Shown: piece by piece, positions 18,364-27,967 of the stretch | How the letters are laid out: each line of letters starts with the position of its first letter | Numbering within the stretch: the stretch's first letter is position 1 | Assembly: GCF_900113695.1 (NCBI RefSeq) | Contig: NZ_FOQH01000008.1 | Coordinates: forward strand, 248,001-312,000 | Length of the DNA: 64,000 bases | Source: Albimonas pacifica | GTDB taxonomy: Bacteria; Pseudomonadota; Alphaproteobacteria; Rhodobacterales; Rhodobacteraceae | Direction of reading: 5' to 3' | Program-made: the position numbers and the translations under genes | The notes under the pieces: model-generated | Seen by the model: the letters and a program-made list of their open reading frames with translations, nothing else | Databases searched by the model: none | What the model was told of the DNA's origin: nothing

Positions 18364-18387
18364 TTTTGATTGAGGCGTCAATCAAAA
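18364..18387. promoter_or_regulatory. probable BetI operator
   Basis: A perfect inverted repeat: TTTTGATTGA, GGCG, TCAATCAAAA. The TTGATTG/CAATCAA arms separated by four central bases match the general form of known BetI boxes. It lies in the 144-nt gap between divergent betI (start 18314) and choX (start 18459), so one site could govern both the degradation operon and the choline transporter. AT-rich arms stand out in this GC-rich sequence. Confidence 0.8.
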
Positions 18388-18458
18388 GCAACCCGCCGCG
18401 TGGCGCTCCTTGATCGGGACCGCCGGGCGGAGGGTCCCGACCCGACAGGAGATGCCGA

Positions 18459-19397
18459 ATGAAGACCTCTTCCTTCCTGACCCGTGCGTGCGCCGTGGCG
18501 GCGCTGGCCGCGGTCGCCGGCGCGCCGCTGGCCGCCCGGGCGAACTGCGACGAGGTGACCTTCTCGGACGTCGGCTGGACCGACATCACCACCACCACCT
18601 CGATCGCCAAGCACGTGCTGACGGGGCTCGGCTACGACGTGGACGTGAAGGTGCTCTCGGTGCCGGTGACCTTCGCCAGCCTCGAGAGCGACGACGTCGA
18701 CGTGTTCCTGGGCAACTGGATCCCGGCGCAGAACGGCGCGATCCAGCCCTATCTCGACAGCGGCGAGATCGAGCAGGTCACGGTGAACCTCGAGGGCACC
18801 AAGTACACGCTCGCCGTGCCCACCTACCTGTGGGAGCAGGGCCTGCAGTCCTACGGCGACATCCACACGTTCGCCGAGGGGCTCGACAACAAGATCTACG
18901 GGATCGAGCCGGGCAACGAGGGCAACGCCTATCTCGTGAGCCTGACCGAAGAGAACAAGTTCGACCTCAAGGACTTCGAGATCGTCGAGAGCTCCGAGCA
19001 GGGCATGCTCGCCATGGTCGCGCGCGCCTACAAGAAGGAGGAGCCGGTGGTGTTCCTCGGCTGGGAGCCGCACCCGATGAACGCCAACTTCTCGCTGAAG
19101 TACCTGCCGGGCGGCGAGGACTTCTTCGGCGGCGAGGGCGTGGTCTACACCACCACCCGCAAGGGCTATGTCGAGGAGTGCCCCAACGTCGGCAAGCTCC
19201 TGCAGCAGATGAAGTTCTCCCTCGCCATGGAGAACGAGATCATGGGCAAGATCCTCGACGAGGGCGAGGAGGCCGACGAGGCGACCGCCGCCTGGCTGAA
19301 GGCCAACCCCTCGGTGATCGAGCCGTGGCTCGAGGGCGTGACCACCAGGGACGGCGAGCCGGGCCTGCCGGCGGTGAAGGCCGCGCTGGGCCTGTGA
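18459..19397 (+). CDS. choX: choline ABC transporter, substrate-binding protein
   Basis: 312 residues with a Sec signal peptide (cleavage after ...LAARA, ~28). The mature domain is the OpuAC/ProX type: TFSDVGWTDITTTTSIAK, then DVFLGNWIPAQ, and VVFLGWEPHPMNANF. The Trp residues in VGWTD, GNWIP and GWEPHPM correspond to the aromatic cage that holds the quaternary ammonium group. NCDEV near the mature N-terminus and VEECPNVG supply the Cys pair of the ChoX family. It delivers choline to ChoWV. RBS AGGAG lies 7 nt before the ATG. A very stable hairpin follows the gene. Confidence 0.93.
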   Translation: MKTSSFLTRACAVAALAAVAGAPLAARANCDEVTFSDVGWTDITTTTSIAKHVLTGLGYDVDVKVLSVPVTFASLESDDVDVFLGNWIPAQNGAIQPYLDSGEIEQVTVNLEGTKYTLAVPTYLWEQGLQSYGDIHTFAEGLDNKIYGIEPGNEGNAYLVSLTEENKFDLKDFEIVESSEQGMLAMVARAYKKEEPVVFLGWEPHPMNANFSLKYLPGGEDFFGGEGVVYTTTRKGYVEECPNVGKLLQQMKFSLAMENEIMGKILDEGEEADEATAAWLKANPSVIEPWLEGVTTRDGEPGLPAVKAALGL

Positions 19398-19500
19398 GCG
19401 CCGGCCGCGCGCCCGCGCGGCCCGCCTGAGACGCGCGGCGCCCCCTGCGGCGCCGCGAGGGGAGGGCGACCCGCTCGCCCCGACGACGGGGCCGCGCGCC

Positions 19501-19565
19501 CGGGGCCTCTCCCCGGCCGCGCGGCCCGCCCGCCCACCCCCGACGCGACCGGGGAGAGGCCCCGG
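19501..19565 (+). terminator. choX-choW intercistronic stem-loop
   Basis: Arms 19501-19516 (CGGGGCCTCTCCCCGG) and 19549-19564 are perfectly complementary over 16 bp, with a 32-nt GC-rich loop. It lies in the 312-nt gap between choX and choW and has no U-tract. Such structures after a binding-protein gene often protect the upstream mRNA from 3' decay and partly terminate, giving more binding protein than permease. The rest of the gap (19398-19709) is GC-rich and shows no gene. Confidence 0.6.
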
Positions 19566-19709
19566 CCCCCCGGCGGAGCGCTCCGTGGGGCTGGAGAAAG
19601 GCCGGCGCGCGCGGCCGCCCTGCTGTCCTCCCCGTCTCCGCAGGGGCTATGAGGGGAGGGGAAGGGCCGGCCCGCGCCGGAGTTCTTTTCGAGGGAAGAG
19701 GGGACCAGC

Positions 19710-20546
19710 TTGGACTGGCTGAGCGACTACAAGATACCCGTGGGCAAATGGGCCGGCGGCTTCTTCGACTGGCTGCAGGATCACGGCGGCTGGTTCTTCG
19801 ACGGTCTGGCGGACCTGATGTCGGCGATGATCGACGCGCTGCTGTGGATCCTGCAGGAGCCGCCCGCCATCCTGGTGATCGCCGTCTTCGTCGGCTTCAC
19901 CTGGTTCGTCCAGCGCTCGTGGAAGCTGTGCCTGGGGGTCTTCATCGGCTTCCTGTTCATCCTCAACCAGGACTACTGGGAGGAGATGACCGAGACCCTG
20001 TCGCTGGTCGTCTCCTCGTGCATCGTGTGCATGGCGGTGGGGGTTCCCATCGGCATCGCGGCGGCGCACCGGCCCCGGCTCTACGCCTGGATGCAGCCGG
20101 TGCTGGACCTGATGCAGACGCTGCCGACCTTCGTCTACCTGATCCCGGCCATCGTGTTCTTCGGCATCGGCATGGTGCCCGGCCTGATCGCCACGGTGAT
20201 CTTCGTGGTGCCGGCGCCGATCCGGCTGACCTACCTGGGCGTCTCCTCGACGCCGAAAGCCCTGCTCGAGGCGGCGGAGGCCTTCGGCGCCACCGGCACG
20301 CAGAAGCTGTGGAAGGTGGAGCTGCCCTACGCCCTGCCGCAGATCATGGCGGGGCTGAACCAGACCATCATGCTGTCGCTGTCCATGGTCGTCGTGGCGG
20401 CGCTGGTCGGCGCCGACGGGCTCGGCGTGCCGGTGGTGCGCGCGCTCAACCAGGTCAACACCGCGCTGGGCTTCGAGAGCGGCTTCATCATCGTCGTGGT
20501 GGCGATCATGCTCGACCGCATGCTGCGGCTCGGGCAGCGCAAGTGA
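19710..20546 (+). CDS. choW: choline ABC transporter, permease
   Basis: 278 residues with about six to seven membrane segments, ProW/OpuAB type. The N-terminal SDYKIPVGKWAGGFFDWLQDHGGWFFDGLADL is typical of this family. The coupling EAA loop is LLEAAEAFGATGTQKLWKVELPYALPQIMAGLNQ. Translation starts at TTG (19710), with AGAGGGG about 8 nt upstream; no ATG fits the family N-terminus. It forms the transmembrane channel for choline uptake with ChoX and ChoV. Ends 11 nt before choV. Confidence 0.92.
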   Translation: MDWLSDYKIPVGKWAGGFFDWLQDHGGWFFDGLADLMSAMIDALLWILQEPPAILVIAVFVGFTWFVQRSWKLCLGVFIGFLFILNQDYWEEMTETLSLVVSSCIVCMAVGVPIGIAAAHRPRLYAWMQPVLDLMQTLPTFVYLIPAIVFFGIGMVPGLIATVIFVVPAPIRLTYLGVSSTPKALLEAAEAFGATGTQKLWKVELPYALPQIMAGLNQTIMLSLSMVVVAALVGADGLGVPVVRALNQVNTALGFESGFIIVVVAIMLDRMLRLGQRK

Positions 20547-20557
20547 GGGGGCAGGGC

Positions 20558-21592
20558 ATGACCACGCAGAAAACCCGCCCCGCGGCGGTGACATTCGAGG
20601 CGGTGAACATCGTCTTCGGCGGCGATCCGCAGAGCGCGCTGCCCCTGATGGACCGCGGCCAGACCCGCGCCGAGATCCAGGAGAGCACCGGCCAGGTGCT
20701 GGGCGTGCACGACTGCAGCCTCGAGGTCGGCGAGGGCGAGATCCTGGTGCTGATGGGCCTGTCGGGCTCGGGCAAGTCGACGCTCCTGCGCGCCGTCAAC
20801 GGCCTGAACCCGGTCTGCCGCGGCCGGGTGCTGGTCAACGACGGCGAGGGGATGACCGACGTCTCCAACTGCGACGCGAAGACCCTGCGCCGGATCCGGC
20901 TGAGCCGGGTGGCCATGGTCTTCCAGCAGTTCGGCCTGCTGCCCTGGCGCAACGTGGTCGACAACGTGGGCCTCGGGCTCGAACTCGCCGGCATGTCGGA
21001 CAAGGAGCGCGAGGCCAGGGCCCGCGCCCAGCTCGAGCTGGTGGGCCTGACCGACTGGGCCGAGCGCAAGGTCGGCGAGCTCTCGGGCGGGATGCAGCAG
21101 CGGGTCGGCCTCGCCCGCGCCTTCGCGACCGAGGCGCCGATCCTGCTGATGGACGAGCCGTTCTCGGCGCTCGATCCGCTGATCCGCACCCGGCTCCAGG
21201 ACGAGCTGCTGGAGCTGCAGCGCAACCTCAAGCGCACGATCATCTTCGTCAGCCACGACCTCGACGAGGCGTTCAAGATCGGCGACCGGATCGCGATCAT
21301 GGAGGGCGGGCGCATCGTGCAGTGCGGCACCCCCCAGCAGATCATCCGCGAGCCGGCCGACGCCTATGTCGAGGACTTCGTGGCCCACATGAACCCGCTG
21401 GGCGTGCTGCGCGCCTCGGACGTGGCCCAGCCCGGCTGGGCGCCGGAGGGCTGCGGGATCGTCGGCCCCGACACCCCCGTGCGCGAGGTGCTGGAGATGC
21501 TGGCCGAGAGCCCCACGCTCTGGGTCCGCGGCCACGGCGGCGAGGACCTGGGCATCATCCGCGCCGAGGAGGTGGTCAAGGCGCTCGCCTGA
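20558..21592 (+). CDS. choV: choline ABC transporter, ATP-binding protein
   Basis: 344 residues. The N-terminal extension VTFEAVNIVFGGDPQSALPLMDRGQTRAEIQESTGQ is diagnostic of ChoV/ProV-like ATPases. Walker A GLSGSGKST (67-75), signature LSGGMQQRVGLARA, Walker B ILLMDEPFSALDPLIR and H-loop VSHDLDEA follow. The C-terminal ~70 residues (VREVLEMLAESPTLWVRGHGGEDLGIIRAEEVV) form a short regulatory CBS-like region. It powers choline uptake. It is followed by a strong terminator. Confidence 0.93.
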   Translation: MTTQKTRPAAVTFEAVNIVFGGDPQSALPLMDRGQTRAEIQESTGQVLGVHDCSLEVGEGEILVLMGLSGSGKSTLLRAVNGLNPVCRGRVLVNDGEGMTDVSNCDAKTLRRIRLSRVAMVFQQFGLLPWRNVVDNVGLGLELAGMSDKEREARARAQLELVGLTDWAERKVGELSGGMQQRVGLARAFATEAPILLMDEPFSALDPLIRTRLQDELLELQRNLKRTIIFVSHDLDEAFKIGDRIAIMEGGRIVQCGTPQQIIREPADAYVEDFVAHMNPLGVLRASDVAQPGWAPEGCGIVGPDTPVREVLEMLAESPTLWVRGHGGEDLGIIRAEEVVKALA

Positions 21593-21612
21593 GCCCCCTC
21601 GTGGCGATGGAG

Positions 21613-21646
21613 ACGGCCCCGGGCGCTCCCCGGGGCCGTTTTCGTT
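21613..21646 (+). terminator. intrinsic terminator of choXWV
   Basis: An 11-bp stem (ACGGCCCCGGG, 21613-21623; complement 21629-21639) with a 5-nt loop, followed by TTTCGTT. Starts 21 nt after choV and separates it from the convergent SDR gene. Confidence 0.85.
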
Positions 21647-21668
21647 GCGCCCGCCTCCGCGGCCCCGG

Positions 21669-22643
21669 TCACACCGGCGCGGCGAGGCCCATGGCGCGCT
21701 GGTGGGCTGCGACCAGCGCCGCGACGTCGGCGTCGCCGTGCAGGCCGAGGGACTCGGCCCGCGCGGTGTCGAAACGGCTGGGCCAGCTCGCCACGATCGC
21801 CTCGATGGCGGGGTCGGGGCGGTGGGCGACCAGCGACGCCGCCTCCGGCCCGCAGGCCGCCGAGAGGGCGGCGAGCATCGCCCGCGGCGTGGTCTCGATG
21901 CCGGGCAGGTTCACCTCGATGCGGTCTCCCAGCCGGGCGCGGTCGAGGCAGGCCAGCGCCACGATGTTGCGCAGCGTCGCCTCCGGCGAGCCGATCCACA
22001 GCGGCAGGTCGAGGTCGACGGGGCAGACCGCGGGCTCCCCCGCCATCGGCTCGCGCAGGATGGAGCTCGCGAAGGAGGAGGCGGCGGCGTTCGGCCGGCC
22101 CAGGCGCACCACCACCGTGGGCAGGCGGCCGACGATCCCGTCGACGAAGCCCCGTCGCGAGGCGTCGGCGACCAGCAGCTCGCCCATCGCCTTCTGGGTC
22201 CCGTAGCTGGAGCGGGGGCGCAGAACCTGGTCGTCGGGCACCACCGGGGGGCAGTCGGCGCCGAACACCGCCAGCGAGCTTGCGAAGAAGAACAGCGGCC
22301 GCTCCGCCCGCAGCCGGCAGGCGTCGAGCAGGCGGCGGGTTCCGTCGAGGTTCACCCGCATCCCGGTCTCGAACTCCGCCTCCGCCTGGCCGCTGACCAC
22401 GGCGGCGAGGTGGAAGACGGCGCCGGTCTGGGGGCCCACGACCTGGGCCAGGGCGTCGGCCTCCTCGACCCCGCCCAGCCGGCTCTCGACCCGGGGGTCG
22501 GGGATCGGGCAGGGGGAGAGGTCGAGGGAGACGATGCGATCGAACGCCGGCAGCCCCGGCATGCGCGCGTCCTTCGCCGCCAGCAGCGACGCCACGAGCC
22601 GCGCGCCCAGGAAGCCTGCGCCCCCGGTGACCAGGATCTCCAT
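21669..22643 (-). CDS. NAD-dependent epimerase/dehydratase (SDR; D-erythronate dehydrogenase-like)
   Basis: 324 residues, extended SDR. NAD-binding TGGAGFLG at 6-13, VFHLAAVVSG, active-site Ser in FFFASSLAVFG (~122) and YGTQK (Tyr147, Lys151). The C-terminal layout (VVRLGRPNAAASSFASSILREPMAG, DLDLPLWIGSPEATLRNIVAL) resembles the DenD D-erythronate dehydrogenase group. No tetronate kinase or isomerase genes lie nearby, so the substrate is uncertain. ATG at 22643 begins MEILVTGG; frame extension upstream is not supported. Confidence 0.78.
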   Translation of the reverse strand: MEILVTGGAGFLGARLVASLLAAKDARMPGLPAFDRIVSLDLSPCPIPDPRVESRLGGVEEADALAQVVGPQTGAVFHLAAVVSGQAEAEFETGMRVNLDGTRRLLDACRLRAERPLFFFASSLAVFGADCPPVVPDDQVLRPRSSYGTQKAMGELLVADASRRGFVDGIVGRLPTVVVRLGRPNAAASSFASSILREPMAGEPAVCPVDLDLPLWIGSPEATLRNIVALACLDRARLGDRIEVNLPGIETTPRAMLAALSAACGPEAASLVAHRPDPAIEAIVASWPSRFDTARAESLGLHGDADVAALVAAHQRAMGLAAPV

Positions 22644-22743
22644 GGCCCTCTCCCTCCCTGCTTCTTCGGCGGCGATCATAGCCGGTCGGGCGCGGCGCGC
22701 CACGCCCGACGCGCGCGCCCGCCGCGCCGGGGGACGGGCCCCG

Positions 22744-23505
22744 TCAGTCGCGCAGGCGCCAGCCGGTGGCGAAGATGGTGCGGATCGCGAACAGGCACGC
22801 CGCCATGAACAGCGCGATCGCCGCCAGGCTCGCCCCCACCGCGACGTCCGAGGTCTCGAAGAACGCCCAGCGGAAGCCGGAGACGAGGTAGAGCACCGGG
22901 TTGAACAGCGTCACCGTCTGCCAGGCCGGCGGCAGCATCGAGACCGAGTAGAAGCTGCCCCCCAGGAACACCAGCGGCGTGATCACCAGCAGGGGCACGA
23001 GCTGGAGCTGCTCGAAGTTCTTCGCCCAGATCCCGATGATGAAGCCGAACATCGAGAAGCTGATGCAGGTCAGCGCGAGGAACATGAAGGCGAGCCCGGG
23101 ATGCGCGATGGGCAGGTCCACGAACAGGTTGGCGGTCGCGTAGATGATCAGCCCGATCATCATCGCCTTGGTCGCCGCCGCGCCCACGTAGCCCACCATC
23201 ACCTCCCAGAACGACACCGGGGCGGAGAGCGTCTCGTAGATCGTGCCGACGAACTTGGGGAAGTAGATGCCGAAGGCGGCGTTGGTGACGCTCTGGGTCA
23301 GCACCGTCAGCATGATCAGGCCCGGCACGATGAAGGCGCCGTAGGCCACCCCCTCCACCTGGTCGATGCGCGAGCCGATGGCCGCCCCGAAGACCACGAA
23401 ATAGAGCGAGGTCGAGATCACCGGGCTGACCACGCTCTGCAGCAGGGTGCGGAAGGTGCGCGCCATCTCCGAGACGTAGATCGCGCGGATCGCGGCGAGG
23501 TTCAT
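22744..23505 (-). CDS. ABC-2 type transporter permease
   Basis: 253 residues with six predicted membrane helices. ABC-2 permease pattern: N-terminal [29 protein letters not shown], central [27 protein letters not shown], and C-terminal [40 protein letters not shown]. This is the NodJ/DrrB type. Its ATG overlaps the stop of the ATPase gene (ATGA), forming an exporter pair. The exported compound is unknown; lipid-linked sugars, polysaccharides or drugs are typical. Confidence 0.88.
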   Translation of the reverse strand: MNLAAIRAIYVSEMARTFRTLLQSVVSPVISTSLYFVVFGAAIGSRIDQVEGVAYGAFIVPGLIMLTVLTQSVTNAAFGIYFPKFVGTIYETLSAPVSFWEVMVGYVGAAATKAMMIGLIIYATANLFVDLPIAHPGLAFMFLALTCISFSMFGFIIGIWAKNFEQLQLVPLLVITPLVFLGGSFYSVSMLPPAWQTVTLFNPVLYLVSGFRWAFFETSDVAVGASLAAIALFMAACLFAIRTIFATGWRLRD

Positions 23506-24440
23506 GGGTCTTCCTTCACCAGGTTGACGAAGATGTCCTCGAGGCTGTCCTGCGTGGTGCGCACGTCGCGCAGCCTGAGCCCCGCCTGCGACAGGTCGTG
23601 GAGCAGCGAGGCGATGCCCGTGCGCTCCGCCGCGCGGTCGTAGGCGTAGTCGATGGACATGCCGTCCGCGGACAGCGTCAGGTCGTAGCGCTCCAGCGCC
23701 GGCGGGATCGCCCCGGCGGGGGTCTGCAGCTCGATGGTCAGGCGCTTGGAGCCCATGCGCCGCATCAGGGCGCCGGTCTCCTCGATCAGCAGGATGCGCC
23801 CGCCCGAGATCACCGCCACCCGGTCGGCCATCGCCTCGGCCTCCTCGATGTAATGGGTCGTCAGGATGATCGTCACGCCCTGGGCGCGCAGTTCGCGCAT
23901 CACGTCCCACATGCCCTTGCGCAGCTCGACGTCGACGCCGGCGGTGGGCTCGTCGAGGAACAGGACCTCGGGGTCGTGGGCGAGCGCCTTGGCGATCAGC
24001 ACCCGGCGCTTCATGCCGCCCGAGAGCTCGTTGATCTTGGCGTCGCGCTTCTCCCACAGCGAGAGCGAGCGCAGCACCGCCTCCACCCGCGCGTCGTCGC
24101 GGGGCTTGCCGAACAGGCCGCGGGAATAGGCGACGCTGTCGCGGACCTTCGAGAACGGCTCCAGCGCCAGCTCCTGGGGGACCAGGCCGATCATGCGGCG
24201 GGCGGCGCGGTAATCGCGCACCACGTCGTGGCCGCCGACCTCGATGATCCCCTCCTCGAGCCGGGCCATGCCGCAGATCAGCGAGATCAGCGTGGTCTTG
24301 CCGGCGCCGTTGGGCCCCAGCAGCGCCAGCACCTCGCCGCGCGCGATCTCGAGGTCGACGCCCTTCAGCGCCTGGAAGCCTGTGGCATAGGTCTTGCGCA
24401 CGTCGCGGATGGAGACGATCGGGCGGTCTTGCGAGGTCAA
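23502..24440 (-). CDS. ABC-2 type transporter, ATP-binding protein
   Basis: 312 residues. [24 protein letters not shown], Walker [10 protein letters not shown] (42-50), signature [15 protein letters not shown], Walker [15 protein letters not shown] and H-loop TTHYIEEAE. The C-terminal ~90 residues form the extra domain common in NodI/DrrA-like ATPases ([12 protein letters not shown] ending). The start is assigned to TTG at 24440 because GGAG lies 9 nt upstream and there is no ATG ahead of the conserved domain. Overlaps the permease gene. Confidence 0.88.
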   Translation of the reverse strand: MTSQDRPIVSIRDVRKTYATGFQALKGVDLEIARGEVLALLGPNGAGKTTLISLICGMARLEEGIIEVGGHDVVRDYRAARRMIGLVPQELALEPFSKVRDSVAYSRGLFGKPRDDARVEAVLRSLSLWEKRDAKINELSGGMKRRVLIAKALAHDPEVLFLDEPTAGVDVELRKGMWDVMRELRAQGVTIILTTHYIEEAEAMADRVAVISGGRILLIEETGALMRRMGSKRLTIELQTPAGAIPPALERYDLTLSADGMSIDYAYDRAAERTGIASLLHDLSQAGLRLRDVRTTQDSLEDIFVNLVKEDP

Positions 24441-24619
24441 GGGAGAGCTCCGGAGGTCGTCCTGGGGGGGGCGGGCGTCGGCGGGGCTCCGCACATAGTC
24501 CACCGCGGCGGCCGGGGAAAGGGCGGAGCGGCGCGCAGGCGACGCCGGGCGGGGGCCCGGCCGCGGACGCCGTCCCTTGCGCGGCCCCGCCCGGAGCCCC
24601 CGCCCCGACCCCTGCGGCC

Positions 24620-25447
24620 TCAGGCGGCCACGCGCCAGGCGCCGGCCTCGGCGGCGGCGCGGGCGAAGTCGGCGAAATCGCGCGGCGCCCGGCCCAGCGC
24701 CCGCTGCACGCCGTCGCCCAGCCAGGCGTTGCGCCCGTCGAGCGTCTCGCGCGCCACCGCCGTCACCACCTCGGCGAGGGCCCCGCCATGGGCGCGGGCG
24801 ACCTCGTCGTGGAACGCGTCGAAGGACAGCGACAGGCGCTGCACCGGGCGCCCGGCGGCGGCGGCGATGTCGGCGGCCATCTCGTCGAAGGTCATCAGCC
24901 GCGGCCCGGTCAGCTCGTAGAGCTCGCCCGCGTGACGGGGATCCAGCAGCGCCTCGACCGCGATCTCGGCCAGGTCGTCGATGTCCAGGATCGGCTCGCG
25001 CACGTCGCCGCCGGGCATCGGCAGCACGCCCGCGCGCACCGGATCGGCGAGCTCGCCCTCCGAGAAGTTCTGCGCGAACCAGGCCGCGCGCAGCACCGTG
25101 ACGCCCAGGCCCGAGGCCTGCGCGATCTCCTCCGCGCGGCGGGCGTGGCGCTCGCCCCGCCCGGTCAGCAGCACCAGCCGCCCGAGGCCCGAGCGGCGGG
25201 CCTGCTCGACGAAGGCCGCGACCGTCTCGACCGCGCCGGGAACGGCGATGTCGGGGTGATAGGCGACATAGGCCGCCTCGACGCCCTCCAGCGCGGGGGC
25301 CCAGGTCCCGGGCCGGGTCCAGTCGAAGGGCAGCGCGGCGCTGCGGGCGCCGGGGCGCACGGCGCGGCCGCGGGCGGCGAGGCCTGCGGCCACGCGCGAG
25401 CCGGTCTTGCCGGTGGCGCCGACGACGAGGATGGGGCGGTCGGTCAT
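24620..25447 (-). CDS. NAD(P)-binding NmrA/SDR-like oxidoreductase
   Basis: 275 residues. N-terminal [21 protein letters not shown] is the atypical-SDR dinucleotide motif (GATGKTG), followed by [20 protein letters not shown] and [14 protein letters not shown], typical of NmrA-like quinone reductases or redox sensors. It diverges from an AraC-family gene 152 nt away, the common pairing in which the regulator controls the reductase. Natural substrate unknown. Confidence 0.82.
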   Translation of the reverse strand: MTDRPILVVGATGKTGSRVAAGLAARGRAVRPGARSAALPFDWTRPGTWAPALEGVEAAYVAYHPDIAVPGAVETVAAFVEQARRSGLGRLVLLTGRGERHARRAEEIAQASGLGVTVLRAAWFAQNFSEGELADPVRAGVLPMPGGDVREPILDIDDLAEIAVEALLDPRHAGELYELTGPRLMTFDEMAADIAAAAGRPVQRLSLSFDAFHDEVARAHGGALAEVVTAVARETLDGRNAWLGDGVQRALGRAPRDFADFARAAAEAGAWRVAA

Positions 25448-25599
25448 GGGGGATCTCCTTGGGCGGGCCCGGGGCGGGCGTGGCGAGGGCCTGCACATGG
25501 CCCGTCCGGCGTGGACGCCCCAGTCCCGCGCGTCCGCATCTCTTGCCCGTTCGTCCGCAACCGCTGGACGCGCCGCGCGGCGGGCGCCACCCTCGGGCC

Positions 25600-26586
25600 A
25601 TGGACCGGCCCACGCCCCACGTTCCCGACCCCGACGCGCTGGCCCGGCCGCTGGGCGATCCGCTGGGCGAGATCCTGCACCTGCTGAAGCTGACCGGCGC
25701 CTTCTACTGCCAGGCGCGGATGACCGCGCCCTGGGGGGTGGCGGTGCCCGGCTTCCCGGACCTGCTGAGCTTCGTGGTGGTCGTGGGCGGGCGCTGCTGG
25801 CTGACCGTCGGCGACGCCGAGCCCTTCGAGGCGGGGCCGGGCGACCTGGTGCTGGTCACCAACTTCGCCCCCATCGGCTTCCGCAGCGACCCCGCCCAGC
25901 CGCTGCGCACGCTCGAGGCGCTGCCGGTGCGCAAGGTCTCCGAGCTCTACGAGACGCTGGAGTTCGGCGGCGGCGGGGCGGAGACCAGCCTGATGTACGG
26001 GCTCGCGCGGATCGACCACGCCGCGGCCGGGATGCTGACCGCGCTGCTGCCCGACGTCCTGCGCATCGACCCGTGGGAGGAGGACGCCGGCGGCTGGCTG
26101 CAGGGCACGCTGCAGTTCATCGCCCGCGAGGCGCGCGAGCTGCGCCCGGGCGGCGAGACGGTGGTCACGCGCCTCGCCGACGTGGTGATGATCGAGGCGA
26201 TCCGGCGCTGGCTGACCTCGGACGAGGCGGCCGGACACGGCTGGCTGCGCGCGGCGCGCGATCCGCAGATCGGGCGGGCGCTGCTGGCGGTCCACCGCGA
26301 TCCCGCGCGACCGTGGACCGTCGAGGCGCTGGCCGGCGTGGCGGGGATGTCGCGCTCGAGCTTCGCGGCGCGGTTCACCGCGCTCGCCGGGATGCCGGCG
26401 ATGCAGTACGTGGTCGCCTGGCGGATGCGCCTCGCCCGGCGCGCGCTGCAAGAGACGCGGGCCCCGGTCGCCGCGATCGCGGCAGACCTCGGCTACCGCT
26501 CCGAGGCCGCGTTCAGCCGCGCCTACCGCCGTCTGTTCCAGGAGCCGCCCGGACAGCTCCGCCGCCGCGCCGCCGCGGCCGGCTGA
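25600..26586 (+). CDS. AraC-family transcriptional regulator (cupin-6 type)
   Basis: 328 residues. An N-terminal cupin_6-like sensing domain (LLSFVVVVGGRCWLTVG, FEAGPGDLVLVTN) is followed at ~225-325 by two AraC helix-turn-helix motifs: WTVEALAGVAGMSRSSFAARF and PVAAIAADLGYRSEAAFSRAYRRLF. It is divergent from the NmrA-like reductase gene, which it probably regulates. ATG at 25600 gives MDRPTPHVPDPDALARPL, a normal start for this class. Confidence 0.88.
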   Translation: MDRPTPHVPDPDALARPLGDPLGEILHLLKLTGAFYCQARMTAPWGVAVPGFPDLLSFVVVVGGRCWLTVGDAEPFEAGPGDLVLVTNFAPIGFRSDPAQPLRTLEALPVRKVSELYETLEFGGGGAETSLMYGLARIDHAAAGMLTALLPDVLRIDPWEEDAGGWLQGTLQFIAREARELRPGGETVVTRLADVVMIEAIRRWLTSDEAAGHGWLRAARDPQIGRALLAVHRDPARPWTVEALAGVAGMSRSSFAARFTALAGMPAMQYVVAWRMRLARRALQETRAPVAAIAADLGYRSEAAFSRAYRRLFQEPPGQLRRRAAAAG

Positions 26587-26764
26587 GCGGGAGCAGGGCG
26601 CCGCCCCGGCCGGCCCCGCCCGACCGCGCCCCGGGCCCCTCGCGCATTGTCACCCTACGGCGACGGTTCCGAACGCTGGAAGCCGTCGCTCCGTTTCGGG
26701 GCATAACGGTTCGCCGAGTCGTTGTATGCGTGAACGCGGTGGCGTGCTTGAAATGGAGCGTTGC

Positions 26765-27958
26765 ATGAAGTGGATAAGGGTCGTCGGTGGCTTCGTGATC
26801 GCCCTTGGGGCGCTATGGGTCATCCTGGGGGAGCAGCTTGCGGGCGCCAGCGCCGATGCGGTGCTCAACGCCCGGCTGACCACGGTGCGCGCCCCCATCG
26901 CGGGCGACCTGACGCTCGCCCGGCGCGAACTGGGCACCTTCGTCGAGCAGGGGGAGCCGCTGGGCTCGCTCTCCGATCCGCGCGCCGACACCGTGCGCCT
27001 CGACGACCTGGTGCTCGAGCGCGCCGTCGCCCAGTCCGAGATCGACCGGCTGACCGCCGAGATCGCCGCCCATGAGGAGGCGATCGCCGCGCTGGAGACC
27101 CGCGCGCGCGACTACGGCGTGCGCCGCCAGCGCCAGCTCGAGGCGCAGCTCGAGCAGCGTCACGCCCAGGCCCGCGCCCTGGAGGCGACGCTGGAGGAGG
27201 CGCGCGGCGCGCTCTCCCGCTCGACCGAGCTGCAGTCGCGCGGCATCGAGACCGCCGCCAACTTCGACCGCTACCGCGCCGCCGCGCGCGTGGCCGAGCG
27301 CCAGCTCGAGGCCGCGCAGGCCGACATCGAGGTGGCGCAGATCGAGCTCTCCTCCGCCCGCCGCGGCGTGTTCCTGGGCGAGGGCTACAACGACGCCCCC
27401 TATTCCGAGCAGCGGATCTCCGAGCTCTCGGTGCAGATGCGCCTGCTCAACGCCCAGCTCGCGGGCGAACGCAGCCGGATCGCGGCCATCGAGGCGCGCG
27501 TGGACGCCGAGCGGCGGCGGGTGAACGACCTGCGCACCGCCGACCTGAACGCCAACGCCCGCGGGCGGGTGTGGTCGATGCTCGCCGCCGACGGCGAGCG
27601 GGTGCAGCGCGGCCAGGACGTGATGCGGCTGGTGGACTGCGCCTCGACCATCGTGACGCTGTCGGTGGCGGAGTCGGTCTACAACACGCTGGCCATCGGC
27701 GACGCGGCCGAGTTCCGGCCCTCGGGCTCGGACCGGGTCTTCGCGGGCACGGTGCTGCGGCTGGCGGGCTCGGGGGCGGCGACGATCTACCAGAACCTGG
27801 CCGTCGCCCCCTCCCAGCGGCATCTGGAGCGCTACGACGTGGCGCTGCAGGCGCCCGGCCTGGTGGACGACGACGAGATGGGCTGCGCGGTCGGGCGCAC
27901 GGGGAGGGTGTTCTTCGAGACGCGGCCCCTCGACGGCCTGCGCCGGCTCTTCGACTGA
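26765..27958 (+). CDS. HlyD-type membrane fusion protein, partner of glucan synthase (BgsB-like)
   Basis: 397 residues. One N-terminal membrane anchor (~5-24), a biotinyl-lipoyl-like strand set (TTVRAPIAGDLTLARRELGTFVEQGEPLGSL), a long coiled coil (~85-200), then the second lipoyl half (GRVWSMLAADGERVQRGQDVMRLVD) and a beta-barrel. ATG 26765 was chosen because GGAG lies 6 nt upstream. It is 9 nt upstream of a BcsA-like synthase gene, as in the bgsBA pair of Sinorhizobium meliloti that makes a mixed-linkage beta-glucan. It probably guides the nascent polymer through the periplasm. The family resemblance is structural, so identity with BgsB is inference. Confidence 0.75.
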   Translation: MKWIRVVGGFVIALGALWVILGEQLAGASADAVLNARLTTVRAPIAGDLTLARRELGTFVEQGEPLGSLSDPRADTVRLDDLVLERAVAQSEIDRLTAEIAAHEEAIAALETRARDYGVRRQRQLEAQLEQRHAQARALEATLEEARGALSRSTELQSRGIETAANFDRYRAAARVAERQLEAAQADIEVAQIELSSARRGVFLGEGYNDAPYSEQRISELSVQMRLLNAQLAGERSRIAAIEARVDAERRRVNDLRTADLNANARGRVWSMLAADGERVQRGQDVMRLVDCASTIVTLSVAESVYNTLAIGDAAEFRPSGSDRVFAGTVLRLAGSGAATIYQNLAVAPSQRHLERYDVALQAPGLVDDDEMGCAVGRTGRVFFETRPLDGLRRLFD

Positions 27959-27967
27959 GGCCGCGCC

